This document shows, in pieces, positions 17,213 through 24,806 of a stretch of 52,759 nt of DNA. A program made the translations under genes and the position numbers. The stretch comes from Streptomyces noursei (lineage in GTDB: Bacteria; Actinomycetota; Actinomycetes; Streptomycetales; Streptomycetaceae), in contig NZ_LWBU01000378.1 in the NCBI RefSeq assembly GCF_001646665.1, forward strand, positions 1 through 52,759, written 5' to 3'. The first letter of the stretch is position 1. Every line of letters starts with the position of its first letter. The notes under the pieces are model-generated. The model was not told the origin of the DNA. It saw only the letters and a list, made by a program, of their open reading frames with translations, and did not search any database.

Positions 17213-17691
17213 GATCTTCTCGCTTCCGTCGACGGCGGTGCCGCGCGGTGCCGTGCCACACGCGGCACCGTCGCAGCCTAACGATCCACGCCCGGGACGG
17301 AACCCGTCCCGCGCGGGCGGCGCCCGCGTACGGCTGCGCCCGGGGCGGGAACCGGCCGGCCGCGCGCCGGCCGGAGGGGCGGGACTCTCCTGGCGTGGGA
17401 CCTGCGGGGAGGGGAAGGAGGGACCCGTCCGTCCTGCCGGTCGGGCCCGGCGCGCCGCGATCCTCTTCACCCGTGCGTGGGCGCGTCGCCGGGGCTCTCG
17501 TGCGCCGGTGCGCGGCGGCCGCGCCCGCCCGCAGGGTCTCCGTGGATGCCGCTGCATCACCCACTCCGGACAGGAAAAACAGCGGTGCCGGAGGGGGGTC
17601 GGCAGGATAATTTCTTCCTGCTCCCCTTGTGGCGGAGAACCATCCATGGATACGGTGCCTGGACGCGAGGTTCTCCCGTGGAGGAAGTGTG
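17213..17691. other. 479-bp divergent intergenic region (GDPD / DUF6421)
   Basis: No convincing gene. Near the GDPD end there is a 10-bp inverted repeat CGGTGCCGCG (17236-17245) / CGCGGCACCG (17261-17270), which would form a hairpin in the GDPD 5' leader, and a minus-strand -10-like TAGGCT just beyond it. Towards DUF6421 an AT-richer patch contains GATAATTT (about 17607) and the palindrome ATCCATGGAT, both possible promoter or operator elements. Confidence 0.5.
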
Positions 17692-19089
17692 ATGACGGAA
17701 ATTCTTGTGCAGGATGTTGCGGGCGGGGACGTGTCCGCCGAGGTCAGGGTGGTCGAGCACCCTGCGTGGCCCGAGCTCAAGAATGCCGTGGAACAGATCC
17801 GCCCCTGGCAGTCCGCGGACGGTTCCATCGACTTCGAGGCGGAGGGCGCGCCCTCCCGCGCGAGCGTCGACGCCGCCCTCGACCGGGTCGTCACCGCCGT
17901 CGAGCAGCTCTCCCCGCTGCTCCCGCACGACACCGCGTACCACCGGGCGCTCGTCGCCGACCTGCGCAAGTGGGCGGACGACGGCTTCGCCGTGCCGGAC
18001 TTCCTGGACTCGCTGCTGGCCTTCCAGCCGGCCGCCGACCGGACCGACGGGCTCCAGCACCTGGTGCTCTTCCCGATGTACACGCAGAACGGCAACCCGG
18101 ACCGCAACCTGGAAGCCGTCGTGCTGCGCATGGTCTGGCCGGAGTGGCTCGCCGAGCTGGAGGCCACCCGCTACGACAACCCGCTCTTCTGCGGCATCAC
18201 GTTCGAGGACTTCACCGCGGGCTACGACACCAACTCCGCCGTGCTCTTCCCGGAGACCATCGCCGTGCGCGAGGCCCCCGAGCGCTTCAGCTGGGGCGGC
18301 ATCTTCTGCGACCGCGAGGCCGCCCGCTTCCGCCGTGTCACCGAGGCCGCCGTGGAGATACTCGGCCTCGACCTGCCCGAGGACATCCGCGAGATGCTCG
18401 GCGACCAGAAGCGCTGCGAGAAGGCCTTCGTCCTGTGGGACATGGTCCACGACCGCACCCACAGCCACGGCGACCTGCCGTTCGACCCCTTCATGATCAA
18501 GCAGCGCCAGCCGTTCTGGATGTACGGCCTGGAGGAGCTGCGCTGCGACCTCACCGCCTTCAAGGAGGCCGTGAAGCTGGAGGCCGAGGGCAACCCGCAC
18601 GGCCGCGACGTCCAGTACGCGGTGCTCTTCGACCGGATGTTCCGCTTCCCGGTCACCGGCGACCGCAACCGGAACTACGACGGCCTCGGCGGCCAGCTGC
18701 TCTTCGCGTACCTGCACAAGCACGACGTGCTGCGCTGGACGGACAACACTCTGAAGATCGACTGGGACCGCGCCCCGGAGGTCACCAACCAGCTCTGCGG
18801 CGAGATAGAGCAGCTGTACCGCGACGGCATCGACCGCCCGAAGCTGGTCCACTGGTTCGCCGCCTACGACCTGGTGTCGACCTACCTCGCCCCGCACCCC
18901 GGTTCCCGCTGGGCCAAGGGTCCCGACGCCCTCGACCTGAGCCTGCCGCCGCGCAAGCTCGTCGACGACGTGCTTCCGGACGAGTTTCCGCTGAGCATGT
19001 TCTATGAGGCCCTTTCCAAGAAGCTGAAGAACGTGATCGCCTCCACCAAGGGCATCACCGCCGAGAAGGCCGAGAGGGTCGCCGCGTGA
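17692..19089 (+). CDS. DUF6421 protein, candidate zincin-like metallohydrolase
   Basis: 465 aa, no signal peptide or membrane segment, so cytoplasmic. The family has no assigned function that I know of. Directly visible: H253-D254-R-T-H257-S-H259 (HDxxHxH) and, 24 residues after H257, E282-L-R-C-D286 (ExxxD). HExxH followed by ExxxD is the zinc site of gluzincins such as thermolysin-like peptidases; here Asp replaces the catalytic Glu. This suggests a metal site, but it is inference. The ATG at 17692 has GGAGGAAG upstream. It heads an operon: the SDR gene begins 26 bp after the stop (or overlaps it if a GTG at 19086 is used), and the aldolase overlaps the SDR. An added role in amino-acid or peptide turnover is plausible. 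Confidence 0.85.
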   Translation: MTEILVQDVAGGDVSAEVRVVEHPAWPELKNAVEQIRPWQSADGSIDFEAEGAPSRASVDAALDRVVTAVEQLSPLLPHDTAYHRALVADLRKWADDGFAVPDFLDSLLAFQPAADRTDGLQHLVLFPMYTQNGNPDRNLEAVVLRMVWPEWLAELEATRYDNPLFCGITFEDFTAGYDTNSAVLFPETIAVREAPERFSWGGIFCDREAARFRRVTEAAVEILGLDLPEDIREMLGDQKRCEKAFVLWDMVHDRTHSHGDLPFDPFMIKQRQPFWMYGLEELRCDLTAFKEAVKLEAEGNPHGRDVQYAVLFDRMFRFPVTGDRNRNYDGLGGQLLFAYLHKHDVLRWTDNTLKIDWDRAPEVTNQLCGEIEQLYRDGIDRPKLVHWFAAYDLVSTYLAPHPGSRWAKGPDALDLSLPPRKLVDDVLPDEFPLSMFYEALSKKLKNVIASTKGITAEKAERVAA

Positions 19090-19115
19090 GCTCTCGTACG
19101 GAGGAGACGACGACC

Positions 19116-19880
19116 ATGAACGGCAAGGGCAACGGAAACGGCGGCCCGCTCGAGGGCGCGGTCGTCGCGGTGGCCGGAGCGGCGGGAGCGGCCGGCCGGG
19201 CCGCCCTGCTGCGGCTCGCGGAGGCCGGCGCGACCGTGGTCGCCTCCGACGCGGATCCCGCGCGCCTCGCCGAGGCGGTCGACGCCGCCCGGTACGCGCA
19301 CGGCGGCGCGACCGTCGTCGGCGACACCGTGGACCTGCTCGACCTGGGCGCCGCCCGCGAGTGGGCCGACAAGACCGAGAAGGAGTTCGGCCGGGTGGAC
19401 GGCCTGGTCCACCTGGTCGGCGGCTGGCGCGGCAGCGCCACCTTCGCCGAGACGGACCTGGCCGACTGGACCCTGCTGGAGAAGCTGCTGATCCGCACGG
19501 TCCAGCACACCTCGCTCGCCTTCCACGACGGGCTGCTGCGCAGCGCCCGCGGCAGGTACGTCCTCGTCAGCGCCGCCGGGGCCAGCAAGCCCACCGCCGG
19601 CAACGCCGCCTACTCCGCCTCCAAGGCCGCGGCCGAGGCGTGGACGCTCGCCCTGGGCGACGCCTTCCGCAAGGCGGGCGGCGAGGAGGGCCCCAAGGCC
19701 GCCGCTACGATCCTGGTCGTCAAGGCTCTGGTGCACGACGCCATGCGCGCCGAGCGCCCGAACGCGAAGTTCGCGGGCTTCACCGACGTCAAGGATCTCG
19801 CCGACGAGATCGCCGCCGTCTGGGACAAGCCCGCTCAGGAAGTGAATGGACAGCGCCTGTGGCTGACCCCCAAGCCGTGA
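19116..19880 (+). CDS. SDR-family oxidoreductase with altered cofactor motifs
   Basis: 254 aa Rossmann-fold short-chain dehydrogenase-like protein. The glycine motif reads VAGAAGAAGRA, where TGxxxGxG is expected, so the Thr and the Gly of GxG are Ala. The NNAG motif is replaced by VHLVGGW. The catalytic Ser (VSAAG) and YSASK (Tyr-x3-Lys) are intact. It may use NAD(P)H unusually or act on an aldehyde or ketone from the adjacent aldolase; this is inference. ATG 19116 has GGAGGAG 9 nt upstream. An alternative GTG at 19086 overlaps the DUF6421 stop (GTGA) and would add 10 residues. The stop overlaps the aldolase start. Confidence 0.85.
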   Translation: MNGKGNGNGGPLEGAVVAVAGAAGAAGRAALLRLAEAGATVVASDADPARLAEAVDAARYAHGGATVVGDTVDLLDLGAAREWADKTEKEFGRVDGLVHLVGGWRGSATFAETDLADWTLLEKLLIRTVQHTSLAFHDGLLRSARGRYVLVSAAGASKPTAGNAAYSASKAAAEAWTLALGDAFRKAGGEEGPKAAATILVVKALVHDAMRAERPNAKFAGFTDVKDLADEIAAVWDKPAQEVNGQRLWLTPKP

Positions 19881-20956
19881 CCCCCGGCCCCGCCAGGACC
19901 GATGCCCGGCGGCGTCACGACCCGACCGTACGGGGCTTCGCCAGCGACAACTACGCCGGTGTCCACCCGGAGATCCTCGCTGCCCTCGCCCTCGCCAACG
20001 GCGGCCACCAGGTCGCCTACGGCGAGGACGTGTACACCGAGCACCTCCAGCGGGTGGTGCACAGCCACTTCGGCCCGACCGCCGAGGCGTTCCCGGTGTT
20101 CAACGGCACCGGCGCCAACGTCACGGCCCTCCAGGCGCTCACCGACCGCTGGGGCGCGGTGATCTGCGCCGAGTCCGCGCACATCAACGTGGACGAGGGC
20201 GGCGCTCCCGAGCGCATGGCGGGGCTGAAGCTGCTGACCGTCCCCACCCCGGACGGCAAGCTGACCCCGGAGCTCATCGACCGGCAGGCGTTCGGCTGGG
20301 ACGACGAGCACCGCGCCATGCCGCAGGCCGTCTCCATCACCCAGAACACCGAACTGGGCACCGTCTACACGGTGGACGAGATACGCGCCATCGTCGAGCA
20401 CGCGCACGGGCTCGGCATGAAGGTGCACCTCGACGGCGCCCGGATAGCCAACGCGGCCGCCTCGCTGGACGTCCCGATGCGGGCGTTCACCAACGCGGTC
20501 GGCGTGGACGTCCTGTCGTTCGGCGGGACGAAGAACGGCATGCTCGCGGGCGAGTGCGTGGTCGTCCTCAACCCCGACGCCGTCAGCCACATGAAGCACC
20601 TGCGCAAGATGTCGATGCAGCTCGCCTCCAAGATGCGGTTCGTGTCGGTGCAGTTCGAGGCGCTGCTCGCCAAGGACCTGTGGCTGCGCAACGCCCGGCA
20701 CTCCAACGCGATGGCCCAGCGCCTCGCCGAGGGCGTGCGCGCCGTGGACGGGGTGGAGATCCTCCACCCGGTGCAGGCGAACGCCGTCTTCGCGCGGCTC
20801 CCGCACCACGTCACCCGGCGGCTCCAGGAGCGCTTCCGCTTCTACTTCTGGAACGAGGCCGCCGGCGACGTGCGGTGGATGTGCTCCTTCGACACGACGG
20901 AGGACGACGTCGACGCGTTCGTCCTCGCGCTCAAGGAAGAGATGGCACACGCCTGA
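19877..20956 (+). CDS. Low-specificity L-threonine aldolase (PLP enzyme)
   Basis: 359 aa fold-type I PLP enzyme that cleaves threonine and other beta-hydroxy amino acids to glycine and an aldehyde. SDNYAGVHPEIL opens the fold; FPVFNGTGANVTAL contacts PLP phosphate; KVHLDGARIANAA carries the PLP-binding Asp and Arg; SFGGTKNGML contains the Schiff-base Lys. Length is normal. The GTG at 19877 overlaps the SDR stop by 4 bp (GTGA), indicating translational coupling; GTG 19859 would add six residues. It is third and last gene of the DUF6421 operon, ended by a 14-bp-stem hairpin. Confidence 0.92.
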   Translation: MTPGPARTDARRRHDPTVRGFASDNYAGVHPEILAALALANGGHQVAYGEDVYTEHLQRVVHSHFGPTAEAFPVFNGTGANVTALQALTDRWGAVICAESAHINVDEGGAPERMAGLKLLTVPTPDGKLTPELIDRQAFGWDDEHRAMPQAVSITQNTELGTVYTVDEIRAIVEHAHGLGMKVHLDGARIANAAASLDVPMRAFTNAVGVDVLSFGGTKNGMLAGECVVVLNPDAVSHMKHLRKMSMQLASKMRFVSVQFEALLAKDLWLRNARHSNAMAQRLAEGVRAVDGVEILHPVQANAVFARLPHHVTRRLQERFRFYFWNEAAGDVRWMCSFDTTEDDVDAFVLALKEEMAHA

Positions 20957-20971
20957 GAGACGGCATAAGTA

Positions 20972-21011
20972 TGCGGCCGACCGGAAATCCATTGGACTCC
21001 GGTCGGCCGCA
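20972..21011 (+). terminator. Strong terminator of the DUF6421 operon
   Basis: Perfect 14-bp arms TGCGGCCGACCGGA (20972-20985) and its complement (20998-21011), with a 12-nt loop, 15 bp after the aldolase stop. Confidence 0.75.
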
Positions 21012-21021
21012 CACCTATGGT
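20992..21021 (+). promoter_or_regulatory. Promoter of the leaderless transglutaminase-like gene
   Basis: TTGGAC (20992-20997), 18-bp spacer, TATGGT (21016-21021). The -35 lies in the loop of the upstream terminator. The expected start of transcription coincides with the ATG at 21030, and no SD is present, so a leaderless mRNA is likely. Confidence 0.6.
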
Positions 21022-21029
21022 CGGCGGTC

Positions 21030-21623
21030 ATGGAGCTGATCCAGCAGGTCCCCGACCTCTCTGCATACCTGGCGGCCGACGAGGCCGTCGATCACGAGCA
21101 CCCGCGCGTGCGTGAGGTCGTGGACCGCCTCGCGGGCGAGCACACCGACGCGTACGCGTACGCCAGGGCCGCGTTCGCGTACGTACGCGACACCATCCCG
21201 CACTCGATGGACGCCGGTGACCCGCGCGTCACCTGGCGCGCCTCGGACGTGCTGGAGCAGCGCACCGGCATCTGCTACGCCAAGTCCCACGCCCTCGCCG
21301 CGCTCCTGCGCGCCCGGTCCATCCCGACCGCGCTGTGCTACCAGGTCCTCGGCGTGGTCCACGGCCTGGTCGCCGTCAGGCTGCCGGGCGGCGCCGGCTG
21401 GGTACGCCAGGATCCGCGCGGCAACCGCCCGGGCGTGGACGCGCAGTTCCGCACCGACCGCGAACAACTGGCGTTCCGGGTGCGCCCGGAGGCCGGGGAG
21501 GCGGACCACCCGGTGCTGTACGCGGCACCCCATCCGGCGGTCCTGCGCGCTCTGCGGGCCGCCCGGGACCGGCCCCATCTGGAACGGACGCTGCCCACCG
21601 CCCTTCCGCCGGCCGGGGCCTGA
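21030..21623 (+). CDS. Transglutaminase-like cysteine protease-fold protein
   Basis: 197 aa. The core has the papain-like triad of transglutaminase-like domains: Cys in RTGICYAKSHALAALLR, His in GVVHGLVAVRL, and Asp in WVRQDPRGN. Bacterial members are mostly peptidases or amidases acting on isopeptide or peptide bonds; the substrate is unknown. No signal peptide. The ATG directly follows a promoter 8 nt away with no SD. It is transcriptionally separate from the DUF6421 operon but immediately behind it, so a shared pathway is possible. Confidence 0.88.
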   Translation: MELIQQVPDLSAYLAADEAVDHEHPRVREVVDRLAGEHTDAYAYARAAFAYVRDTIPHSMDAGDPRVTWRASDVLEQRTGICYAKSHALAALLRARSIPTALCYQVLGVVHGLVAVRLPGGAGWVRQDPRGNRPGVDAQFRTDREQLAFRVRPEAGEADHPVLYAAPHPAVLRALRAARDRPHLERTLPTALPPAGA

Positions 21624-21691
21624 GCGGGCGGGCGCGGGGCCCTACCGGCCGCGGGGCGTCCGGTGCGGTCGGGGTTGTGCGTACGGGCCGC

Positions 21692-22414
21692 TCAGCCCGC
21701 CTCGCGGACCTCCGCCGGGGTCGGCGCCGTGCCACCGAGGTGCGTGGGGATCCACCAGGTGTCGCTCGCGTCCTTCGGGCGGACCGGGTACGACCGCTGC
21801 GCCGCCTCCAGCAGCTCCTGCACCCGCTCGCGCAGCCGCCGGGTGATCGCGCCCGCGTACTGGTCGGTCGGCGCCTCCACCGGCTCGCCCACCCGGATCG
21901 TCACGGGGATGTGGCTCCGCTTGAAGTTGCGCGGCCGCCCCTTGGTCCACAGCCGCTGGGTGCCCCACAGGGCCATCGGGATCAGCGGGACACCGGCCTC
22001 CTGGGCCAGGCGGGCCGCGCCGGACTTGAAGCTCTTGAGCGTGAACGACTGCGAGATGGTCGCCTCGGGGAACACCCCGATGATCTCACCGGAGCGCAGC
22101 GACTCCAGGGCGTGCCGGTAGGCCGCCTCGCCCTGGTTGCGGTCCACCGGGATGTGCTTCATGCCCCGCATCAGCGGCCCGGAGATCTTGTGCCGGAACA
22201 CCGCGTCCTTGGCCATGAAGCGCACCAGGCGCTTCTGCGGGAGGGCCGCCAGGCCGGAGAAGATGAAGTCCAGATAGCTGATGTGGTTGCTGACGAGCAC
22301 GGCCCCGCCGGTGCGCGGGATGTTCTCCGAACCCTGGGTGTCGATCTTCAGGTCGAGCGCCTTGAACATGGTGAGAGCGGCGCCGATGACCGGCCGATAG
22401 ACGAGTTCTGCCAT
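21692..22414 (-). CDS. 1-acyl-sn-glycerol-3-phosphate acyltransferase (PlsC family)
   Basis: 240 aa. The acyltransferase box NHISYLD (H-x4-D) near residue 43 is the catalytic dyad; FPEATIS (FPEGTRS-like) binds the glycerol phosphate; VPLIPMALWGTQ is the fourth conserved block. It acylates lysophosphatidate to phosphatidate at the inner membrane face. The Gly of FPEG is Ala here, seen in some actinobacterial paralogues and possibly shifting acceptor choice. The start ATG 22414 follows GAAGAAGGGG. It is divergent from the thioredoxin-like gene with about 250 bp between. Confidence 0.9.
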   Translation of the reverse strand: MAELVYRPVIGAALTMFKALDLKIDTQGSENIPRTGGAVLVSNHISYLDFIFSGLAALPQKRLVRFMAKDAVFRHKISGPLMRGMKHIPVDRNQGEAAYRHALESLRSGEIIGVFPEATISQSFTLKSFKSGAARLAQEAGVPLIPMALWGTQRLWTKGRPRNFKRSHIPVTIRVGEPVEAPTDQYAGAITRRLRERVQELLEAAQRSYPVRPKDASDTWWIPTHLGGTAPTPAEVREAG

Positions 22415-22661
22415 CGGGAGAAGACCCCTTCTTCAGTGCCCGGGGAGGATTCTCCCGGCGGAAGTTACGCAGCCGTAGGTATCGGCATTGGGCCGATCGT
22501 GCACCATGTGCGCCGTTCAGGCCAGTCCTGGCGACTCCGTACAGCGAGATTCTCGTCACGTCATGTCCATTCCTGAGCATTTCATGCGCGCGTCGGGAAT
22601 CATGCGGCCCTCCGGGGACGCTCTACGGACCGTGCCACTGGAGCGGGGACGGGAGACCGAG

Positions 22662-22988
22662 GTGCGGGAGCAGGGGACGGGCCGGGTGCTCGGCGCGGAC
22701 GAGCTGGGCGCCGAGCTGGGGGAGCGGGCGACTCTGGTGCAGTTCTCCACCGCCTTCTGCCAGCCCTGCCGCGCGACCCGCCGCACGCTGGCGGAGGTCG
22801 CCGCGATGGTCGACGGGGTGGCGCACATCGAGATCGACGCCGAGGACCACCTGGACCTCGTGCGCGAGCTGGACGTCGCGCGGACGCCCACGGTGCTGGT
22901 GCTCGACCGGAAGGGCCGCGTCGTCCGCATGGCCGCCGGGCAGCCCCGCAGGGCCGACGTCATCGCCGCGCTCGGACGTGCCCTGTGA
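22662..22988 (+). CDS. Thioredoxin-like protein with CQPC active site
   Basis: 108 aa from the chosen GTG, the usual thioredoxin length. The redox motif is FSTAFCQPCRATRRTL, so CQPC with Phe in place of the usual Trp-CGPC context; the cis-Pro is in ARTPTVLVLD. It probably reduces or oxidises protein disulphides, with a redox potential likely different from TrxA. GTG 22662 has GGGAG 7 nt upstream; the frame is open upstream with ATGs at 22563, 22584 and 22602, but codon bias there looks non-coding. The flavin reductase gene with its leader peptide follows on the same strand. Confidence 0.85.
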   Translation: MREQGTGRVLGADELGAELGERATLVQFSTAFCQPCRATRRTLAEVAAMVDGVAHIEIDAEDHLDLVRELDVARTPTVLVLDRKGRVVRMAAGQPRRADVIAALGRAL

Positions 22989-23084
22989 CCTGCCCCGCGA
23001 GCCGCCCCGCACCGTGATGGGCGCCGGTCCGGGCGCCGTCGCCCCCGGCGTGCCGTGACGCACGTCGCACATCGTGGCCCGCGC

Positions 23085-23114
23085 TTGACTGTGCATGCCA
23101 TCCATCGTCAGGCT
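23085..23114 (+). promoter_or_regulatory. Promoter of the leader peptide / flavin reductase
   Basis: TTGACT (23085-23090), 18-bp spacer, CAGGCT (23109-23114). Transcription would begin at about 23121, the GTG of the leader peptide, implying a leaderless leader. Confidence 0.5.
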
Positions 23115-23120
23115 GGCGCC

Positions 23121-23201
23121 GTGCCACAGGAACTCCTTCTCCACGGGCGGGTCCACATCGACCTGGCCCGCAACGCGAGCGCGCGCTGTCCGGGTGTCTG
23201 A
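23121..23201 (+). CDS. Putative cysteine-type leader peptide
   Basis: 26 codons from GTG 23121 ending in TGA at 23199-23201. The core RVHIDLARNASARC matches the pattern R-x-H-(V/I)-D-L-x-R-x-x-S-A-x-C of the small leader peptides I recall upstream of sulfur- and flavin-related genes in actinobacteria. A single Cys lies near the end, so ribosome behaviour at that codon may sense cysteine supply. In-frame GTG 23091 would add 10 residues but would sit at the promoter. The flavin reductase begins 46 bp after the stop. The regulatory role is inferred. Confidence 0.6.
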   Translation: MPQELLLHGRVHIDLARNASARCPGV

Positions 23202-23247
23202 GCAGCCACGGACCACCACCCCGCGCCCCTCGCCGAAGGACCCCTCC

Positions 23248-23772
23248 ATGACGGTCTCGCCCGACCTCGCCGCCCCCCGTACGTCCCGGCCCGCCCACCC
23301 CGCCACGCCCGAGCTGCTCCGCTCCGTCTTCCGGCGCCACGCGGCGGGAGTGGCGGTGATCACCGCGCGCGGGGAGCGGCCCGTCGGTTTCACCGCCACC
23401 TCGCTCACCTCCGTCTCCGCCGAACCCCCGATGATCTCGTTCGGCGTAGGCACCTCCTCCTCCAGTTGGCCGGTCCTGGCGGAGGCCGAGCACATCGGCG
23501 TCCACGTCCTGGGCGACCATCAGCGGGAGCTGGCCGCCACCTTCGCGCGCAGCGGGGCCGACCGCTTCGGTGCGCCGACGCGCTGGCACACGGGACCGGA
23601 GGGGGTGCCGGTGCTCGACGGCGTGCTGGCCTGGCTGGTGTGCCGGGTCGTCGCCCGCGTCCCGGCCGGTGACCACCGCCTGGTGGTGGCCGAGGTCGTC
23701 GCCGGTGACCCCGACGGCGCGGGCCGCCCGCTGCTCTACCACGAGGGGCGCTTCAACGCTCTGCGCGACTGA
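23248..23772 (+). CDS. Flavin reductase family protein
   Basis: 174 aa flavin-reductase-like split beta-barrel (HpaC/SsuE-type partner class). HAAGVAVITARGERPVGFTATSLTSVS and PMISFGVG are the flavin-binding strands, and LLYHEGRFNAL near the C-terminus is typical. It supplies reduced FMN or FAD to a monooxygenase, using NAD(P)H. ATG 23248 is preceded by GAAGGA at 8-9 nt. The upstream cysteine-type leader suggests a sulfur link, for example reduced flavin for a sulfonate monooxygenase, but no such enzyme is encoded here. etfB follows 189 bp downstream. Confidence 0.9.
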   Translation: MTVSPDLAAPRTSRPAHPATPELLRSVFRRHAAGVAVITARGERPVGFTATSLTSVSAEPPMISFGVGTSSSSWPVLAEAEHIGVHVLGDHQRELAATFARSGADRFGAPTRWHTGPEGVPVLDGVLAWLVCRVVARVPAGDHRLVVAEVVAGDPDGAGRPLLYHEGRFNALRD

Positions 23773-23817
23773 GAGATCCCGGTTACGGAGCGTTGGCAAG
23801 GTCACAGTTCAAAGCGC

Positions 23818-23836
23818 TTGCTTACCGGGAAAGCAA
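23818..23836. other. Short inverted repeat downstream of flavin reductase
   Basis: TTGCTT (23818-23823) / AAGCAA (23831-23836), 7-nt loop, in an AT-richer patch 46 bp past the flavin reductase stop and 125 bp before etfB. It may be a weak terminator or an operator for etfBA. A -10-like TATGCT is at 23909-23914. Confidence 0.3.
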
Positions 23837-23961
23837 TCGATGTACTGACGAGTAATATTTCGGGAGGGGCGTCCACCGCCCCGAGCGGAAACCGTCCCAT
23901 CAGGCGCCTATGCTGCGTGCAACAAGGCAGCCCAGTTATGACGATGTGTAGGAGAGCCGGC

Positions 23962-24747
23962 GTGAGCTTGAGGATCGTTGTCTGTGTGAAGTACGTGCCC
24001 GACGCCACCGGCGACCGGCACTTCGCCGATGACCTGACCGTCGACCGCGACGACGTCGACGGCCTGCTGTCGGAGCTGGACGAGTACGCGGTGGAGCAGG
24101 CGCTCCAGATCGCCGAAGAGGCGGACGACGCGGAGATCACCGTGCTCACCGTCGGCCCCGAGGACGCCAAGGACGCGCTCCGCAAGGCGCTCTCCATGGG
24201 TGCCGACAAGGCCGTCCACGTCGAGGACGACGACCTGCACGGCTCCGACGTCATGGCCACCTCGCTGGTGCTCGCCAAGGCCGTCGAGAAGACCGGTTAC
24301 GACCTGGTCATCTGCGGCATGGCGTCCACCGACGGCACCATGGGCGTCCTGCCGGCGATCCTCGCCGAGCGCCTGGGCGTCCCGCAGGTCACCCTCCTCT
24401 CCGAGGTCTCGGTCGAGGACGGCACCGTCAAGGGCCGCCGTGACGGCGACACCGCGTCCGAGCAGCTGGAGGCGTCCCTGCCGGCCGTCGTGTCCGTGAC
24501 GGACCAGTCGGGCGAGGCCCGCTACCCGTCCTTCAAGGGCATCATGGCGGCCAAGAAGAAGCCGGTGGAGACCCTGGAGCTCGACGACCTGGACATCGAC
24601 GCCGACGAGGTCGGTCTCGAGGGCTCCTGGACCCAGGTCGACTCGGCGGCCGAGCGTCCGGCCCGTACGGCCGGCACGATCGTCAAGGACGAGGGCGAGG
24701 GCGGCAAGCAGCTGGCCGAGTTCCTCGCGAGCCAGAAGTTCATCTAA
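23962..24747 (+). CDS. etfB: Electron transfer flavoprotein beta subunit
   Basis: 261 aa, normal length. N-terminal IVVCVKYVPDAT and DEYAVEQALQIAEE are conserved in EtfB, and LVICGMASTDGTMGVLPAILAE is the family signature around the AMP site. With EtfA it takes electrons from acyl-CoA and related dehydrogenases to the ETF:quinone oxidoreductase. GTG 23962 has AGGAG 9 nt upstream. etfA follows 59 bp later; the two form an operon ended by a strong hairpin. Confidence 0.97.
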   Translation: MSLRIVVCVKYVPDATGDRHFADDLTVDRDDVDGLLSELDEYAVEQALQIAEEADDAEITVLTVGPEDAKDALRKALSMGADKAVHVEDDDLHGSDVMATSLVLAKAVEKTGYDLVICGMASTDGTMGVLPAILAERLGVPQVTLLSEVSVEDGTVKGRRDGDTASEQLEASLPAVVSVTDQSGEARYPSFKGIMAAKKKPVETLELDDLDIDADEVGLEGSWTQVDSAAERPARTAGTIVKDEGEGGKQLAEFLASQKFI

Positions 24748-24806
24748 GGCTCGCGCGAGCCACTCACCGCCCCCAGACTCTTCGCATCGCAGGAGATTGA
24801 AGTCCC

